A stretch of 35,900 nt of DNA from Microcaldota archaeon (GCA_014874295.1 JACWAL010000029.1:1-35900), one strand, 5' to 3'; shown: positions 14,341 to 23,225, counted from the first letter of the stretch. Program-made: numbers and translations. Notes: generated from the letters alone by a model not told the origin.

Positions 14341-15419
14341 TGTTGACATTGCTGATGAACCCATTCATAGCTTTCCTGTCGCTGATATGGATCGGCCTGA
14401 TAGCCATAGGCTTTGCGAAGAGGAAGAGTGGCAACCTAATTGAGAAGAAGGGCTTCAAGCCGCATGTACTCGTGATCGTGCCGTGCAAGGGCGCAGACCT
14501 GATGTTCAGGAAGGGCCTAGAGTCGATAAAGAAGCAGACTTACCCAAGCTATGACATTGTCGCAGTGCCGGACTCGCTTATGGATCCATCAGTCGCAGAG
14601 ATAAAGAAGGCGCACGTGAAATACATTACGAAGAAGGACACTGGGGTTGGCAGCAACAAGGTAATGGCAATCACCACAGCGCTGAAGGCCTTTCAGTACT
14701 ACGGTGTGTACGTCATTGCGGACTCCGACATAATCTGCAACAGGGACTGGCTTTCGGAACTCGTCAGGCCGCTGGGAGACGGCAGCATCGGCGTTTCCAC
14801 AGCTTATCCCTACTTCGCCCCAGTGAAAGGGTCTGGTTTCTGGGCAAGAGTGAAGATGGTCTGGGGATTCGTCGGCAACGGTCTGATGGAGAGCGAGAAC
14901 ACGAGGTTCTCATGGGGAGGGTCGATGGCCTTCAGAAAGGACCTGCTTGACGCAAAGTCGATGCGATTCTTCAGCAGGTCCATATCAGATGATATAGCGA
15001 TAACCAAGATAGCGAAGAGGAAGAAACTGCGCGTCCACTACGTTAACAAGAGCCTGGTCGAGGTGCCATCGGATGATAGCTTCGCGAAGTTCAGCGAATG
15101 GGCCAACAGGCAGACGGCTCTTTCAATACGCGGTTACAGCTCCAACTTCAAGTACGGCCTAATATATTACGCCGCGAACGCGCTGCTCCTCTATTCCGCA
15201 ATCGTGCTCAGCATTTTCTACAGCTATCTCTGTTTGGTCTTTCTGGTGCCGTTCGGGATAAGGCTATGGAAGACTTACAGGAGAGCAAGGAGAAAGAGCC
15301 CCGATATAGCGTTCATCTGCCTGTTCATAGATTTGGTATACGCAATTAATCTTGTATCTGCAAGGATGAAAAATGAGATTGTCTGGAGAGGGGTATCATA
15401 CAGGATTGACACCATTTAG
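14337..15419 (+). CDS. Membrane glycosyltransferase family 2 (ceramide-glucosyltransferase/HpnI-like)
   Basis: Protein of 360 aa. An N-terminal membrane helix (about 8-27) precedes a GT-A domain: VLVIVPCKGAD (about 44-54), the metal-binding D129-S-D131 (VIADSDIICNRDWLSELV), SWGGSMAFRKDLLD and the catalytic-site D218-D219 (SDDIAITKIAKRKKLRVHYV). FSEWANRQTALS stands where Q-x-x-R-W occurs in GT21/HpnI enzymes. Two or three C-terminal membrane helices follow. It probably transfers a sugar from a nucleotide donor to a lipid acceptor at the membrane; donor and acceptor are not readable. The ATG overlaps the aminopeptidase stop by four bases, and the 3' end overlaps the convergent gene by four bases. 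Confidence 0.85.
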   Translation: MMLTLLMNPFIAFLSLIWIGLIAIGFAKRKSGNLIEKKGFKPHVLVIVPCKGADLMFRKGLESIKKQTYPSYDIVAVPDSLMDPSVAEIKKAHVKYITKKDTGVGSNKVMAITTALKAFQYYGVYVIADSDIICNRDWLSELVRPLGDGSIGVSTAYPYFAPVKGSGFWARVKMVWGFVGNGLMESENTRFSWGGSMAFRKDLLDAKSMRFFSRSISDDIAITKIAKRKKLRVHYVNKSLVEVPSDDSFAKFSEWANRQTALSIRGYSSNFKYGLIYYAANALLLYSAIVLSIFYSYLCLVFLVPFGIRLWKTYRRARRKSPDIAFICLFIDLVYAINLVSARMKNEIVWRGVSYRIDTI

Positions 15420-16012
15420 ACGTCGATAACCCTGCGCATAAGGTTGTGGTTGGATATGTCCCCTTCCACAAGGTGCTCCTCCTGTTCCTCCACGTCGCTG
15501 AGCAGTGACTCCGTGGCAGGTCCTGGTTTGACAGTTTCCGAGATTAGCGGTGTCCCAAGCACAACCGAATACTTCAGGAATGGTTCTTCCTGCGCATTGA
15601 GGTTGAAGCGAGCAGCGAAGGCCGCAAGTAGTTCGTCCGGTACTACGTCGAGGAATAGTGGTTTTTCTCCGGCCCAGGTTTGGACACGTAGATTGTGCGG
15701 TATGTACACTTTTCGTATTTCTGCTAATTCTCCTTTATCGTCAACCGTGCATATATCTTCAGCACTACGCAATCCGGTGCCTGCAAGGTAAAATGTCTCT
15801 CCTTTCAGTTCGTCCAGTAGTGACTTGTCTTTCATTAGAATCGGGAGAATCTCTTGATAGGTGTATAAGCGTAGGTTCGCCCTACTCAGAAGCTCCGTGG
15901 ACAGTTGGAGGTCTGCACCGCCTTCAGGTTTCATCATATATATCGTCACTCCAGTCTGCCCAGTAACTGCCTTGAAGTCACCGTACTTGGGCTTTGGCAC
16001 GTGTATATCCAC
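15416..16012 (-). CDS. Hypothetical protein, 198 aa
   Basis: I do not recognise this protein. It has 198 aa, with no membrane segment or signal peptide. The N-terminal half is mixed strand/helix (TGVTIYMMKPEGGADLQLST, then LYTYQEILPILMKDKSLLDE). The centre reads IRKVYIPHNLRVQTWAGEKP and VVPDELLAAFAARFNLN, and the C-terminal 50 residues are acidic and probably disordered (LLSDVEEQEEHLVEGD). The start is GTG 16012, about 30 bases from a TATA box (TATTTATATC, 16041-16050), implying a leaderless mRNA. An ATG two bases upstream lies in another frame. It lies 66 bases downstream of gyrA on the same strand but has this separate promoter. Codon use is slightly more A+T-rich than its neighbours by eye, so recent acquisition is possible. 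Confidence 0.7.
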   Translation of the reverse strand: MDIHVPKPKYGDFKAVTGQTGVTIYMMKPEGGADLQLSTELLSRANLRLYTYQEILPILMKDKSLLDELKGETFYLAGTGLRSAEDICTVDDKGELAEIRKVYIPHNLRVQTWAGEKPLFLDVVPDELLAAFAARFNLNAQEEPFLKYSVVLGTPLISETVKPGPATESLLSDVEEQEEHLVEGDISNHNLMRRVIDV

Positions 16013-16078
16013 ATTATCACTATGTGTAATCTGCTTCCGTGATATAAATAGATACTCTTGCGATTCTTGTCGGGTGAA

Positions 16079-18532
16079 TTATATCTGCGGGCCTGGCCCC
16101 GCTGTTGCTGTCTGGGGCTGCTGAGCATCGCTTATTACCTGCGCGTCGACCACTGCGCTGCCAGGCTCGAGGCGCATCATCCTGACTCCGCTTGCGGCCC
16201 TGCCAGTCTTTCTTACCGACGATACAGGGAACTGTATCGATATTCCTGTAGAGCTTATCAGGAGAATGCTATCGCTGTCCTTGACCCTCAGGGACTTCAC
16301 GACCCTGCCAGTCTTGTCGTTCGCTTTTATATTAAGCACTCCCCCGCCTCCCCTGTGCTGCAGCCTATACAGCCCGAGCTCTGTCACCTTGCCGAACCCC
16401 TTCTCCGTGACGGACATGACGTAATCCGTGCCCGTCACCGGGATGACGTTGGTCACCTTGTCGTTGTGCCTGACGCGGATCCCCCTGACGCCGTGCGCAG
16501 TCCTGCTCGTCGGCCTGAGCTCCTGCTCAGCAAACCTTATCGACTTGCCAGAGGTGGTTGAGATGAACAGCTCTGACCTGCCATCTGACACACAGACATC
16601 CGCAAGGCAGTCGCCCTCGCGGATGGGTATCGCATTAATCCCGTTCACCCTCGGGTGGGAGAACTTCTCGGCGCGCACGCGCTTTATCACTCCTTTCTCG
16701 GTCACGAACACCATGAACGAGTCTAAGAACTCCCTGGTGTTTATGATTGTGTCTATCTTCTCGCCGTCCTGCAGTTTGAACAGGTTGATGGCGGCTTTGC
16801 CGACGCCATATCTGTCTCCCTCAGGTATCCTGTACGCCTTCATCCAGTAGGCCCTTCCCTTGGTCGATATGGCGAGGAGCATGTCCTTCGTCTTGCAGTA
16901 GAGGGTCTGCTTCGCGAAGTCACCCTCCTTGAGTTCTATGGCCCTGATACCCCTGCCTCCCCTCTCCTGCAGCTTATAGCTCTTGGCCGGCAGGCGCTTT
17001 ATGTAGTTGTTTCCGGTGAGTATTATCGTCGTGTCCGTGTCCTCTATTAGGTCCTCCTGCTCGATCTCCACAGGGAGCTCGCTGCGCTCTATCTTCGTAT
17101 GCCTCGGCACTGCATAATGCTGCTTGATGTAGTCCGTCTCGTCCTTTATTATCGCGTATATCAGGTCTGGGTCGGCGAGCGTCTCGGTGTACTGCCTGAC
17201 CTTGGCATTCATGTCGGCCTGCTCCGTCTTCAACGATGAGGCCTCGAGGCTCGTCAGCTTTGATAGCTTCATGTCCAGTATCGCGTTGGCCTGCTTCTCT
17301 GATATTGAGTAGACGGTCATCAGCGAGGACCTTGCCACCTTCGTGTCCTCACTCTTCTTAATGAGCGTCACGACCTCGTTTATGTTCGCCGTGGCTATCA
17401 GCAACCCGTCGACTATGTGCAGCCTGTCCTGGCACGCCATGAGGTCGAACCTTGTCCTGTTGGTCACGACGCCGAACCTGTAGTCCACGAATATCTTTAT
17501 GAACTGCCTCAGGTTGAGCGTGAGCAGCGAATTATCCATGACCGCTATGTTCATAACAGGGACCGTGATCTGCAGTTGTGTGTGCGCATACAGGAGGTTG
17601 AGTATGTAGTCCGCATTGGCATCCTTCCTCAGCTCTATCGCTATGCGGATGCCCTCCTTGCCACTCTCGTCCCTTATGCTCGTCACGCCCTGCAGCTTCT
17701 TGGCCTTTGCAAGCGCAGCTATCTGTTCCATTAGCTGTGATTTGTTGACGTTGTAAGGTATCTCTGTTATGATTATCGCGCTGCCCGACTTGCCCTCCTC
17801 TGTTGTAGAGGTGCCTCTTATCGTTGCGGAACCTCTGCCCGTCAGGTACGCGGAGTACAGCCCGCTGTTGTAGAAGACAGATCCGCCTGTTGGGAAGTCC
17901 GGCCCCTTTATGTATCCCGTAAGCTGCTCAGAGGTTATCTCTTTGTTCGCTATGAAGGCCTTTATCGCATCGCACACCTCGCCAAGGTTGTGCGGGAGTA
18001 TATTCGTGGCGACCCCGACCGCTATGCCGGAGCTGCCGTTGATCAATAGGTTTGGCGCCTTTGATGGCAGGGTGAGTGGCTCATCCTCAGTGTTGTCGAA
18101 GTTTGGTACCATCATGACAGTGTTCTTGTCTATGTCCTCGAGAATCTCCTCGGCCAACTTTGTCAGTCTTGCCTCTGTATAACGCGCAGCAGCTGGCGGA
18201 TCTCCATCAATCGAGCCCGTATTGCCCTGACCGGCGACGAGGGTGTGATTCATCGTAAATGATTGGGCCATCCTCATCAGGGCGTCATATATGGCAGCGT
18301 CTCCGTGCGGGTGATACTTTCCCATCACTTCACCCACAATCCTCGCGCTCTTCTTCGTGGGCTGGCTGTGGACGTTGTTTATCCTGTACATGCCGTAGAG
18401 AATCCTGCGCTGCACAGGTTTGAGTCCATCCCTTGCATCCGGAAGGGCCCTTCCGACTATGACGCTCATGGCATAGTCTATGTAGCTGGTCTGCATCTCC
18501 TTCTCTATCGCGGACTCTATTACCTCTGCCAT
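16079..18532 (-). CDS. gyrA: DNA gyrase subunit A
   Basis: Protein of 817 aa. It is the breakage-reunion subunit of type IIA topoisomerase, which introduces negative supercoils using ATP through GyrB. The catalytic Tyr118 lies in AAARYTEARL. The DNA-gate helix reads KYHPHGDAAIYDALMRMAQS. The C-terminal beta-pinwheel contains the GyrA-box QERGGRGI, the hallmark that separates gyrase from topoisomerase IV, plus several degenerate pinwheel repeats (SRTAHGVRGIRV, HRGGGGVLNI, GRAASGVRMMRL). At the positions equivalent to E. coli Ser83 and Asp87 this protein has Ala79 and Asp83. It starts four bases after the gyrB stop, a classic gyrBA operon. Gyrase in archaea is generally considered bacterial in origin. 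Confidence 0.97.
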   Translation of the reverse strand: MAEVIESAIEKEMQTSYIDYAMSVIVGRALPDARDGLKPVQRRILYGMYRINNVHSQPTKKSARIVGEVMGKYHPHGDAAIYDALMRMAQSFTMNHTLVAGQGNTGSIDGDPPAAARYTEARLTKLAEEILEDIDKNTVMMVPNFDNTEDEPLTLPSKAPNLLINGSSGIAVGVATNILPHNLGEVCDAIKAFIANKEITSEQLTGYIKGPDFPTGGSVFYNSGLYSAYLTGRGSATIRGTSTTEEGKSGSAIIITEIPYNVNKSQLMEQIAALAKAKKLQGVTSIRDESGKEGIRIAIELRKDANADYILNLLYAHTQLQITVPVMNIAVMDNSLLTLNLRQFIKIFVDYRFGVVTNRTRFDLMACQDRLHIVDGLLIATANINEVVTLIKKSEDTKVARSSLMTVYSISEKQANAILDMKLSKLTSLEASSLKTEQADMNAKVRQYTETLADPDLIYAIIKDETDYIKQHYAVPRHTKIERSELPVEIEQEDLIEDTDTTIILTGNNYIKRLPAKSYKLQERGGRGIRAIELKEGDFAKQTLYCKTKDMLLAISTKGRAYWMKAYRIPEGDRYGVGKAAINLFKLQDGEKIDTIINTREFLDSFMVFVTEKGVIKRVRAEKFSHPRVNGINAIPIREGDCLADVCVSDGRSELFISTTSGKSIRFAEQELRPTSRTAHGVRGIRVRHNDKVTNVIPVTGTDYVMSVTEKGFGKVTELGLYRLQHRGGGGVLNIKANDKTGRVVKSLRVKDSDSILLISSTGISIQFPVSSVRKTGRAASGVRMMRLEPGSAVVDAQVISDAQQPQTATAGPGPQI

Positions 18533-18536
18533 GTCC

Positions 18537-20450
18537 TCACACGTCCAGGAAGTTCACGTCCTTCGAGTGCTCCTCCAAAAACTTTCTCCTCTGCTCGACA
18601 TCAAGGCCCATGAGCACCGAGAATATCGAGTTTGCCAGCTCGGCGTCCTTTATCATTATCCTCTTGAGCACCCTCCTCTTCGGATCCATCGTGGTCTCCC
18701 ACAGCTGCTCCGGATTCATTTCCCCAAGACCCTTATAGCGCTGCACTGCCGCATTGCCGTCGAACTGCTTCAGCCGTTCGTTCAGCTCGGCGTCGTTGTA
18801 GGCGTAGTGTACCTCCTTGCCTTTTGAGACCTTGTAGAGCGGCGGCTGCGCTATGTAGACGTAGCCGCGGTCTATCAATGGCCTTAGGTATCTATAGAAA
18901 AACGTCAGCAGAAGCGTGCGTATGTGGCTGCCGTCGACGTCTGCATCGGTGAGGAATATTATCTTGTGGTATCGCGACTTGTTTGCGTCAAACGATTCCT
19001 TTATGCCCGTACCGAACGCCGTGACCATCAGGTGTAGTTCCTTGTTCGAGAATATCTTCTCGTCAGTCGCCTTCTCGACGTTGAGCACCTTGCCGCGTAG
19101 CGGCAGTATCGCCTGGTAGAAGCGATCCCTGCCCGATTTCGAACTGCCTGCCGCGCTGTCCCCCTCCACTATGAATATCTCTGTCTTCTCGGGGTCGTCT
19201 TCCGTGCAGTCCGCCAATTTCCCTGACAGCACGGAGCCCTCGAACATGCCCTTCTTCCTCGCCAGATCCCTCGCCCTTCTGGCCGACTCCCTCGCCTCCG
19301 CTGCATTCTGCACCTTCGCCAGCACCTTCGCGGCCTCTGCGGGGTTCTCCTCCAGGTAGGTGGAGAGCGTGGAATAGACTGTACTGTCGACTATGCTCTT
19401 CACGCTGGCGTTGCCAAGCTTCTCCTTAGTCTGGCCTTCGAACTCCGGGTTCTGCATCAGTATCGAGATTATCGCGACCAGACCCTCACGTGTGTCGTCC
19501 CCTTCGACGGTCGCGCCGCCGTTCCTGCCGTTCCTCTTGTTTGACTGGATATATGAGGTTATGGCGCGCGTCAGGGCCGAATGGAAGCCGGTGACGTGGG
19601 CGCCGCCCTCTCCAGTCTTTATACGGTTGACGAAGGAGACTACTTCCTCGGAATAGTCATCGACGTACTGGAAGACCACCTCGACCTTGATTTCGTCGCT
19701 GACCTGCTTCTGTATCGTTATCGGCCTGGTCAGCTCGTTCTTCTTGCCGCGCACGAATGCGAGGAAATCGATCAGCCCTTTCTCCGAAACGAAGTACTTC
19801 GGGTTGTCCTGCCCTCCCCTAGTATCATGCAGCTCGATTACGAGGCCGGGGTTCAGGAACGCGAGGTCGTGTATTCTCTCCTCCACTGCTATGCTGTCGA
19901 ACTTGCTTACCGAGAATATCTCCTTATCTGGCTTGAACCTTATCATGGTGCCCGTCTGGCTGGTCTCCCCCACTACCTGCAGTTCCGAAGTCGGCACTCC
20001 CCTGCTGAACGTCTGTTTGTACTCCTTTCCGTCTTTCTTCACGGTAACGACAGTATACTCGGACAGGGAATCCACCACCGTGAGGCCCACGCCGTGCAGC
20101 CCCCCAGATACCTTGTAGATCTTGTTGTTGAACTTCGCGCCGGAGTGCAGCGACGTCATTATTACCTCGAGGGCGGACTTGCCGGCCTTGGGTATTATAT
20201 CGACGGGTATGCCCCTGCCATTGTCCGATACCTCGGCGACGTCGATGCCCTCCTCATCAGAGAGCGTAACCGTAATCCTCGTGCAGAAGCCAGCTATCGC
20301 CTCATCAATCGAATTATCGAGCACCTCGTAAAGGAGATGGTTGAAGCCTGCGCTGCTCGTACTGCCTATGTACATCGCGGGCCTCTTCCTGATGCCCTGC
20401 GGCCCGGAAAGCACGATTATGTCCTTTGCGGAATAGCTGTTCTCATCCAT
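18537..20450 (-). CDS. gyrB: DNA gyrase subunit B
   Basis: Protein of 637 aa. It provides the ATPase and TOPRIM parts of gyrase. The GHKL ATPase has EVLDNSIDEAIAGFC, DNGRGIPVDI and GGLHGVGLTVVDSLSE. The transducer follows, then TOPRIM with EGDSAAGSSKSGRDR, LRGKVLNVEKA and the metal-binding DADVDGSHIRTLLLTF. The C-terminal QRYKGLGEMNPEQLWETTMD segment is intact. The length matches the short GyrB form without the proteobacterial insert. I start at ATG 20450 because GGGAGG lies just upstream as Shine-Dalgarno; a TTG six codons earlier would place that element inside the gene. The promoter probably lies around the TTTTAAGCTTAAAA palindrome. Confidence 0.97.
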   Translation of the reverse strand: MDENSYSAKDIIVLSGPQGIRKRPAMYIGSTSSAGFNHLLYEVLDNSIDEAIAGFCTRITVTLSDEEGIDVAEVSDNGRGIPVDIIPKAGKSALEVIMTSLHSGAKFNNKIYKVSGGLHGVGLTVVDSLSEYTVVTVKKDGKEYKQTFSRGVPTSELQVVGETSQTGTMIRFKPDKEIFSVSKFDSIAVEERIHDLAFLNPGLVIELHDTRGGQDNPKYFVSEKGLIDFLAFVRGKKNELTRPITIQKQVSDEIKVEVVFQYVDDYSEEVVSFVNRIKTGEGGAHVTGFHSALTRAITSYIQSNKRNGRNGGATVEGDDTREGLVAIISILMQNPEFEGQTKEKLGNASVKSIVDSTVYSTLSTYLEENPAEAAKVLAKVQNAAEARESARRARDLARKKGMFEGSVLSGKLADCTEDDPEKTEIFIVEGDSAAGSSKSGRDRFYQAILPLRGKVLNVEKATDEKIFSNKELHLMVTAFGTGIKESFDANKSRYHKIIFLTDADVDGSHIRTLLLTFFYRYLRPLIDRGYVYIAQPPLYKVSKGKEVHYAYNDAELNERLKQFDGNAAVQRYKGLGEMNPEQLWETTMDPKRRVLKRIMIKDAELANSIFSVLMGLDVEQRRKFLEEHSKDVNFLDV

Positions 20451-20512
20451 GTAAAAAGGCCCTCCCAAACCAGCGTTTTCCCGTCGGTATATCGGTCAAT
20501 ATTGTATTTGGA

Positions 20513-20526
20513 TTTTAAGCTTAAAA
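20513..20526. promoter_or_regulatory. 14-bp perfect palindrome, probable bidirectional TATA of gyrBA and the radical SAM gene
   Basis: TTTTAAG/CTTAAAA is perfectly symmetric and lies between divergent gyrB (ATG 20450) and the radical SAM gene (ATG 20690). Both strands read a CTTAAAA TATA element. If used rightward, it gives the radical SAM gene a 5' leader of about 130 bases that contains a hairpin (TAGATT 20554-20559, AATCTA 20565-20570) and a GC-rich segment. Confidence 0.45.
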
Positions 20527-20689
20527 GGCTTGCGGTATCGTCCGGAAACCCTCTAGATTTTTGGAATCTAAAGCCGCCTGGCAAGGAGGCAGCCTGGATG
20601 CGTATACGAACGTGGCGGGCGGGCGCGGCAAACATAGAATAACTTAGCCCGTAAATGGCTTGATAAGGCATTGAGAGGGGGTAATCGCG

Positions 20690-21745
20690 ATGAAGGTGCT
20701 TGCAAAGCTATGGAAGCCGCTCGGGAATAATAAGGCAGAGTGCACAGCCTGCGCCAGGCGCTGCAAGATCCCTGATGGGTCTGCAGGCTTCTGTTTCATA
20801 AGGCAGAACAGGAAAGGGAAGCTCTACCTTGCTAATTATGGCAGGTTAGAGGCCCTGCAAATCGACCCTATAGAGAAGAAGCCGTTCAACCACTTCATGC
20901 CCGGAACTAGCGTGCTCGGCATAGGCACGTCGTCATGTAACTTCGGCTGTCTCTTTTGTCAGAACCACAACATATCCAAAGAGCGTGACATAAAGGGCGA
21001 CGAATACTCGCCTGAAAAGATAGTTGGGATGGCGCTCGATTACGGCGTTGACGGGATTGCTTACACTTACAATGAGCCGACAATTTTCACCGAGTATGCC
21101 CTTGACGTTGCGGAGCTGGCAAAGGAGCACGGGCTGTTCAACGTGTTCGTCAGCAATGGTTACATGACGGAAGAGGCCGTCAAGGAAATACAGGGGTTGA
21201 TAGATGCGGTGGTGGTGGACTTCAAGGGCAATGGGGAGGAGAAGTTCGCCAACAGGTTCGAAGCCGTGACTTCGAATGAGCCTGTCAGGAAGGCGCTCCT
21301 AGCAATGAAGAAGTGCGGCATGCACATAGAGATAACCGACCTGGTGATACCAGAAGTTGGAGACTCGCTGGATGCTTGCAATTCCCTGACAAAATGGATT
21401 GCACGCAAGCTTGGCAAGGACACGCCGGTGCACTTCACCCGCTTCTACCCAGATTACAAGATGCTCGACCTGCCGCCTACCCCTATAGAGACGCTGGAGA
21501 GACACCATGACATAGCAGTGAAAAACGGCCTCGAGTATGTCTACGTGGGCAACGTCCCTGGCCACAAGTTCGAGAGCACGTATTGCCCACAGTGCGGCCA
21601 GGTTGTGGTCACGAGGTTCGGCTACTACATAAATGGCTATGATATCCTTGAGGGGAAGTGCAGATTTTGCGGACGCCAAATCAAGATTGTTGACCGTCCC
21701 AAATCAGATACGCTATTAAAAGCTAGAGAAAAATATATTCCTTAA
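20690..21745 (+). CDS. amrS: AmrS-like radical SAM enzyme (AmmeMemoRadiSam/PFL-activating-enzyme-like)
   Basis: Protein of 351 aa. The radical SAM cluster motif is C83-x3-C87-x2-C90 (SSCNFGCLFCQN). It is preceded by the family's N-terminal cysteines (CTACARRCKIPDGSAGFC) and the LEALQIDPIEKKPFNHFMPG segment, and followed by GIAYTYNEPTIF. A C-terminal zinc-ribbon-like CPQC/CRFC pair is present. This architecture matches AmrS, the radical SAM member of the AmmeMemoRadiSam set, named for its association with AMMECR1 and MEMO homologues. Its substrate is not established to my knowledge, and no MEMO or AMMECR1 gene is in the window. A GAGAGGGGGT Shine-Dalgarno precedes ATG 20690. It is followed by the VKOR gene, which has its own TATA box. 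Confidence 0.9.
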   Translation: MKVLAKLWKPLGNNKAECTACARRCKIPDGSAGFCFIRQNRKGKLYLANYGRLEALQIDPIEKKPFNHFMPGTSVLGIGTSSCNFGCLFCQNHNISKERDIKGDEYSPEKIVGMALDYGVDGIAYTYNEPTIFTEYALDVAELAKEHGLFNVFVSNGYMTEEAVKEIQGLIDAVVVDFKGNGEEKFANRFEAVTSNEPVRKALLAMKKCGMHIEITDLVIPEVGDSLDACNSLTKWIARKLGKDTPVHFTRFYPDYKMLDLPPTPIETLERHHDIAVKNGLEYVYVGNVPGHKFESTYCPQCGQVVVTRFGYYINGYDILEGKCRFCGRQIKIVDRPKSDTLLKAREKYIP

Positions 21746-21776
21746 TCAAACAACGACCAGACAAAGCGTGGAATGC

Positions 21777-22172
21777 ATGGAATTCATGGAAAAAATAATA
21801 CTCGCACTGCTAATCATAGGTCTTGCAGATGCCTTATACCTCATGCTCGTACAGGCAGGGGCCGCACCGCTGTATTGCAGCATCTCCAACATCATCAACT
21901 GCCAGAGGGTTGAAACAAGCACTTATTCCAATGTTTTCGGCATGCAGATAGCGTACGGAGGGGTGGTGTGGTTCGTGGCCGCGATAGTGCTGTTCTTTGG
22001 CAGGAGGTCTGCCAAGCTCAGGACGGCCAGCAGGATGTGGTATGTGCTCGGCATAGGGGCAGCGGCGTACTCCCTGCTATCACAGTACGCCATAGGCTCG
22101 ATATGTGAGTACTGCCTAGGTCTAGACGTGATACTGCTGTGCCTCGGGGCAATCGCCATTATCGAGGCTTAG
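21777..22172 (+). CDS. Vitamin K epoxide reductase (VKOR) family membrane protein
   Basis: Protein of 131 aa with about four membrane helices, the size of a stand-alone VKOR domain. The loop cysteines Cys34 and Cys42 occur in LYCSISNIINCQRVETSTYS, where the conserved Ser/Tyr-Ser of VKOR also appears. The redox-active C110-x2-C113 pair is in SICEYCLG. VKOR homologues reoxidise a thioredoxin-like partner by passing electrons to a quinone, driving disulfide formation outside the membrane; no fused or adjacent thioredoxin domain is seen. ATG 21777 is favoured; GTG 21768 would add three residues. A TATA-like AAAATATATT (about 21730-21739) fits a near-leaderless transcript. Confidence 0.92.
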   Translation: MEFMEKIILALLIIGLADALYLMLVQAGAAPLYCSISNIINCQRVETSTYSNVFGMQIAYGGVVWFVAAIVLFFGRRSAKLRTASRMWYVLGIGAAAYSLLSQYAIGSICEYCLGLDVILLCLGAIAIIEA

Positions 22173-22238
22173 CTAGAAAGCCGCACGTTCCCGCAATCGT
22201 TAAATATTTAGACACAGTGAGTGATAAGTAGGTTGGGT

Positions 22239-23201
22239 ATGCACGGCATGCGTCTCTCGGGCAGTTATTTTGACATAGGGTTCAGCTGCGGGAAGGAACT
22301 GAGGGCAGCGGGGTTCGTCGTGCCGCATGCCAATTCCGTCGATGTTAGGTTCGCCAAGGACAGCATGAATGAGGTCAGGCGCGTTTTCCCAGAAGTAATG
22401 GAAGAGATAGACGGATTGGGGCTGGGGCTGAAGGCTAATTACAAGGATGTCATGGCGATGGTGCTCACCAACCATGTCATCCACGATGACCATTCTGTTG
22501 CATTTGCCGCGGGGCCTGGCATTGTTCCTGGAAGGAAGGCGGTGCTTGCCAGGAACTACAACAGGCAACCAAGAAGGGTAGGGCATGACATGTCGATAAA
22601 GACAAGCCCCAAGGGCGCCCTGTCGAGCTTCGCCAATACAGACACTCCTGTGGTAAGGCAGGATGGTATGAATTCTGAGGGGCTCGCGATAGCTGGATCG
22701 TGCGTGCCAAGGGGGGGCGTTGGCGTAGGGATGTCTCCGACGCTGATGATGCGCGCTGTGCTCGACACGTGCAAGGATGTCAGGAGCGCGATGCAGCTGC
22801 TCTCGCAAGCCAAGCATGCAAGGGATTTCAACTTCGTGATAGCGGACAAGTCGGGAACCATAGCGATTGTCGAAGCCGGGCCGAAGCACTTTGACTCGAG
22901 AAGCTTCGCAAAGGGTCTCGTGGTCGCCACGAATCACTTCCAGAGCGTTGGCGGGCAGAAAGGTGCCGATGACGCGATATCTAGACACAACAGGCTGAAG
23001 AGCCTTATCAACGGAAGCAAGTCGCTCAGCGTGGATGCGGCGATATCTGCGCTCTCAGACCACAAGGGGACAATCTGCGAGCATGGCAGCGAATCGGGAT
23101 TCAGCACTGCATGGACAAGCGTCTTCTCTACAGGAAGGGGGAAGGTCGTGCACCTGGATGGCAATCCGTGCACGGTCGAGCGCAAGGAATACGAAGTTTG
23201 A
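22239..23201 (+). CDS. C45/acyl-CoA:6-APA acyltransferase-like Ntn hydrolase
   Basis: Protein of 320 aa with the layout of the C45 (isopenicillin-N acyltransferase-like) Ntn hydrolases: GSYFDIGFSCGKELR near the N-terminus, a helical EEIDGLGLGLKANYKDVMAM segment, then a nucleophile region HDDHSVAFAAGPG, LARNYN, DGMNSEGLAIAG and FVIADKSGTIAIVEAGP. In the family the new N-terminus after self-cleavage is Cys in a GCT-x-F-A pattern; here the aligned residue appears to be Ser86. Whether it is active is therefore open. Substrate is unknown; homologues hydrolyse amide bonds of peptides or acyl-amines. ATG 22239 follows a TATA-like TTAAATATTTA (22200-22210) by about 30 bases; GTG 22221 is an alternative start. 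Confidence 0.78.
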   Translation: MHGMRLSGSYFDIGFSCGKELRAAGFVVPHANSVDVRFAKDSMNEVRRVFPEVMEEIDGLGLGLKANYKDVMAMVLTNHVIHDDHSVAFAAGPGIVPGRKAVLARNYNRQPRRVGHDMSIKTSPKGALSSFANTDTPVVRQDGMNSEGLAIAGSCVPRGGVGVGMSPTLMMRAVLDTCKDVRSAMQLLSQAKHARDFNFVIADKSGTIAIVEAGPKHFDSRSFAKGLVVATNHFQSVGGQKGADDAISRHNRLKSLINGSKSLSVDAAISALSDHKGTICEHGSESGFSTAWTSVFSTGRGKVVHLDGNPCTVERKEYEV

Positions 23202-23225
23202 ATCGCGGTATGAATGCGCTGCCGA

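Noticed and set aside
20573-20628. Possible tRNA-like fold (GCCGC ... GCGGC) in the radical SAM leader
   Set aside because: Only about 56 bases, and no T-arm or anticodon arm can be formed.
19581-20642. A 353-codon open frame on the plus strand across gyrB
   Set aside because: It is antisense to the conserved gyrB motifs, with no family-like sequence.
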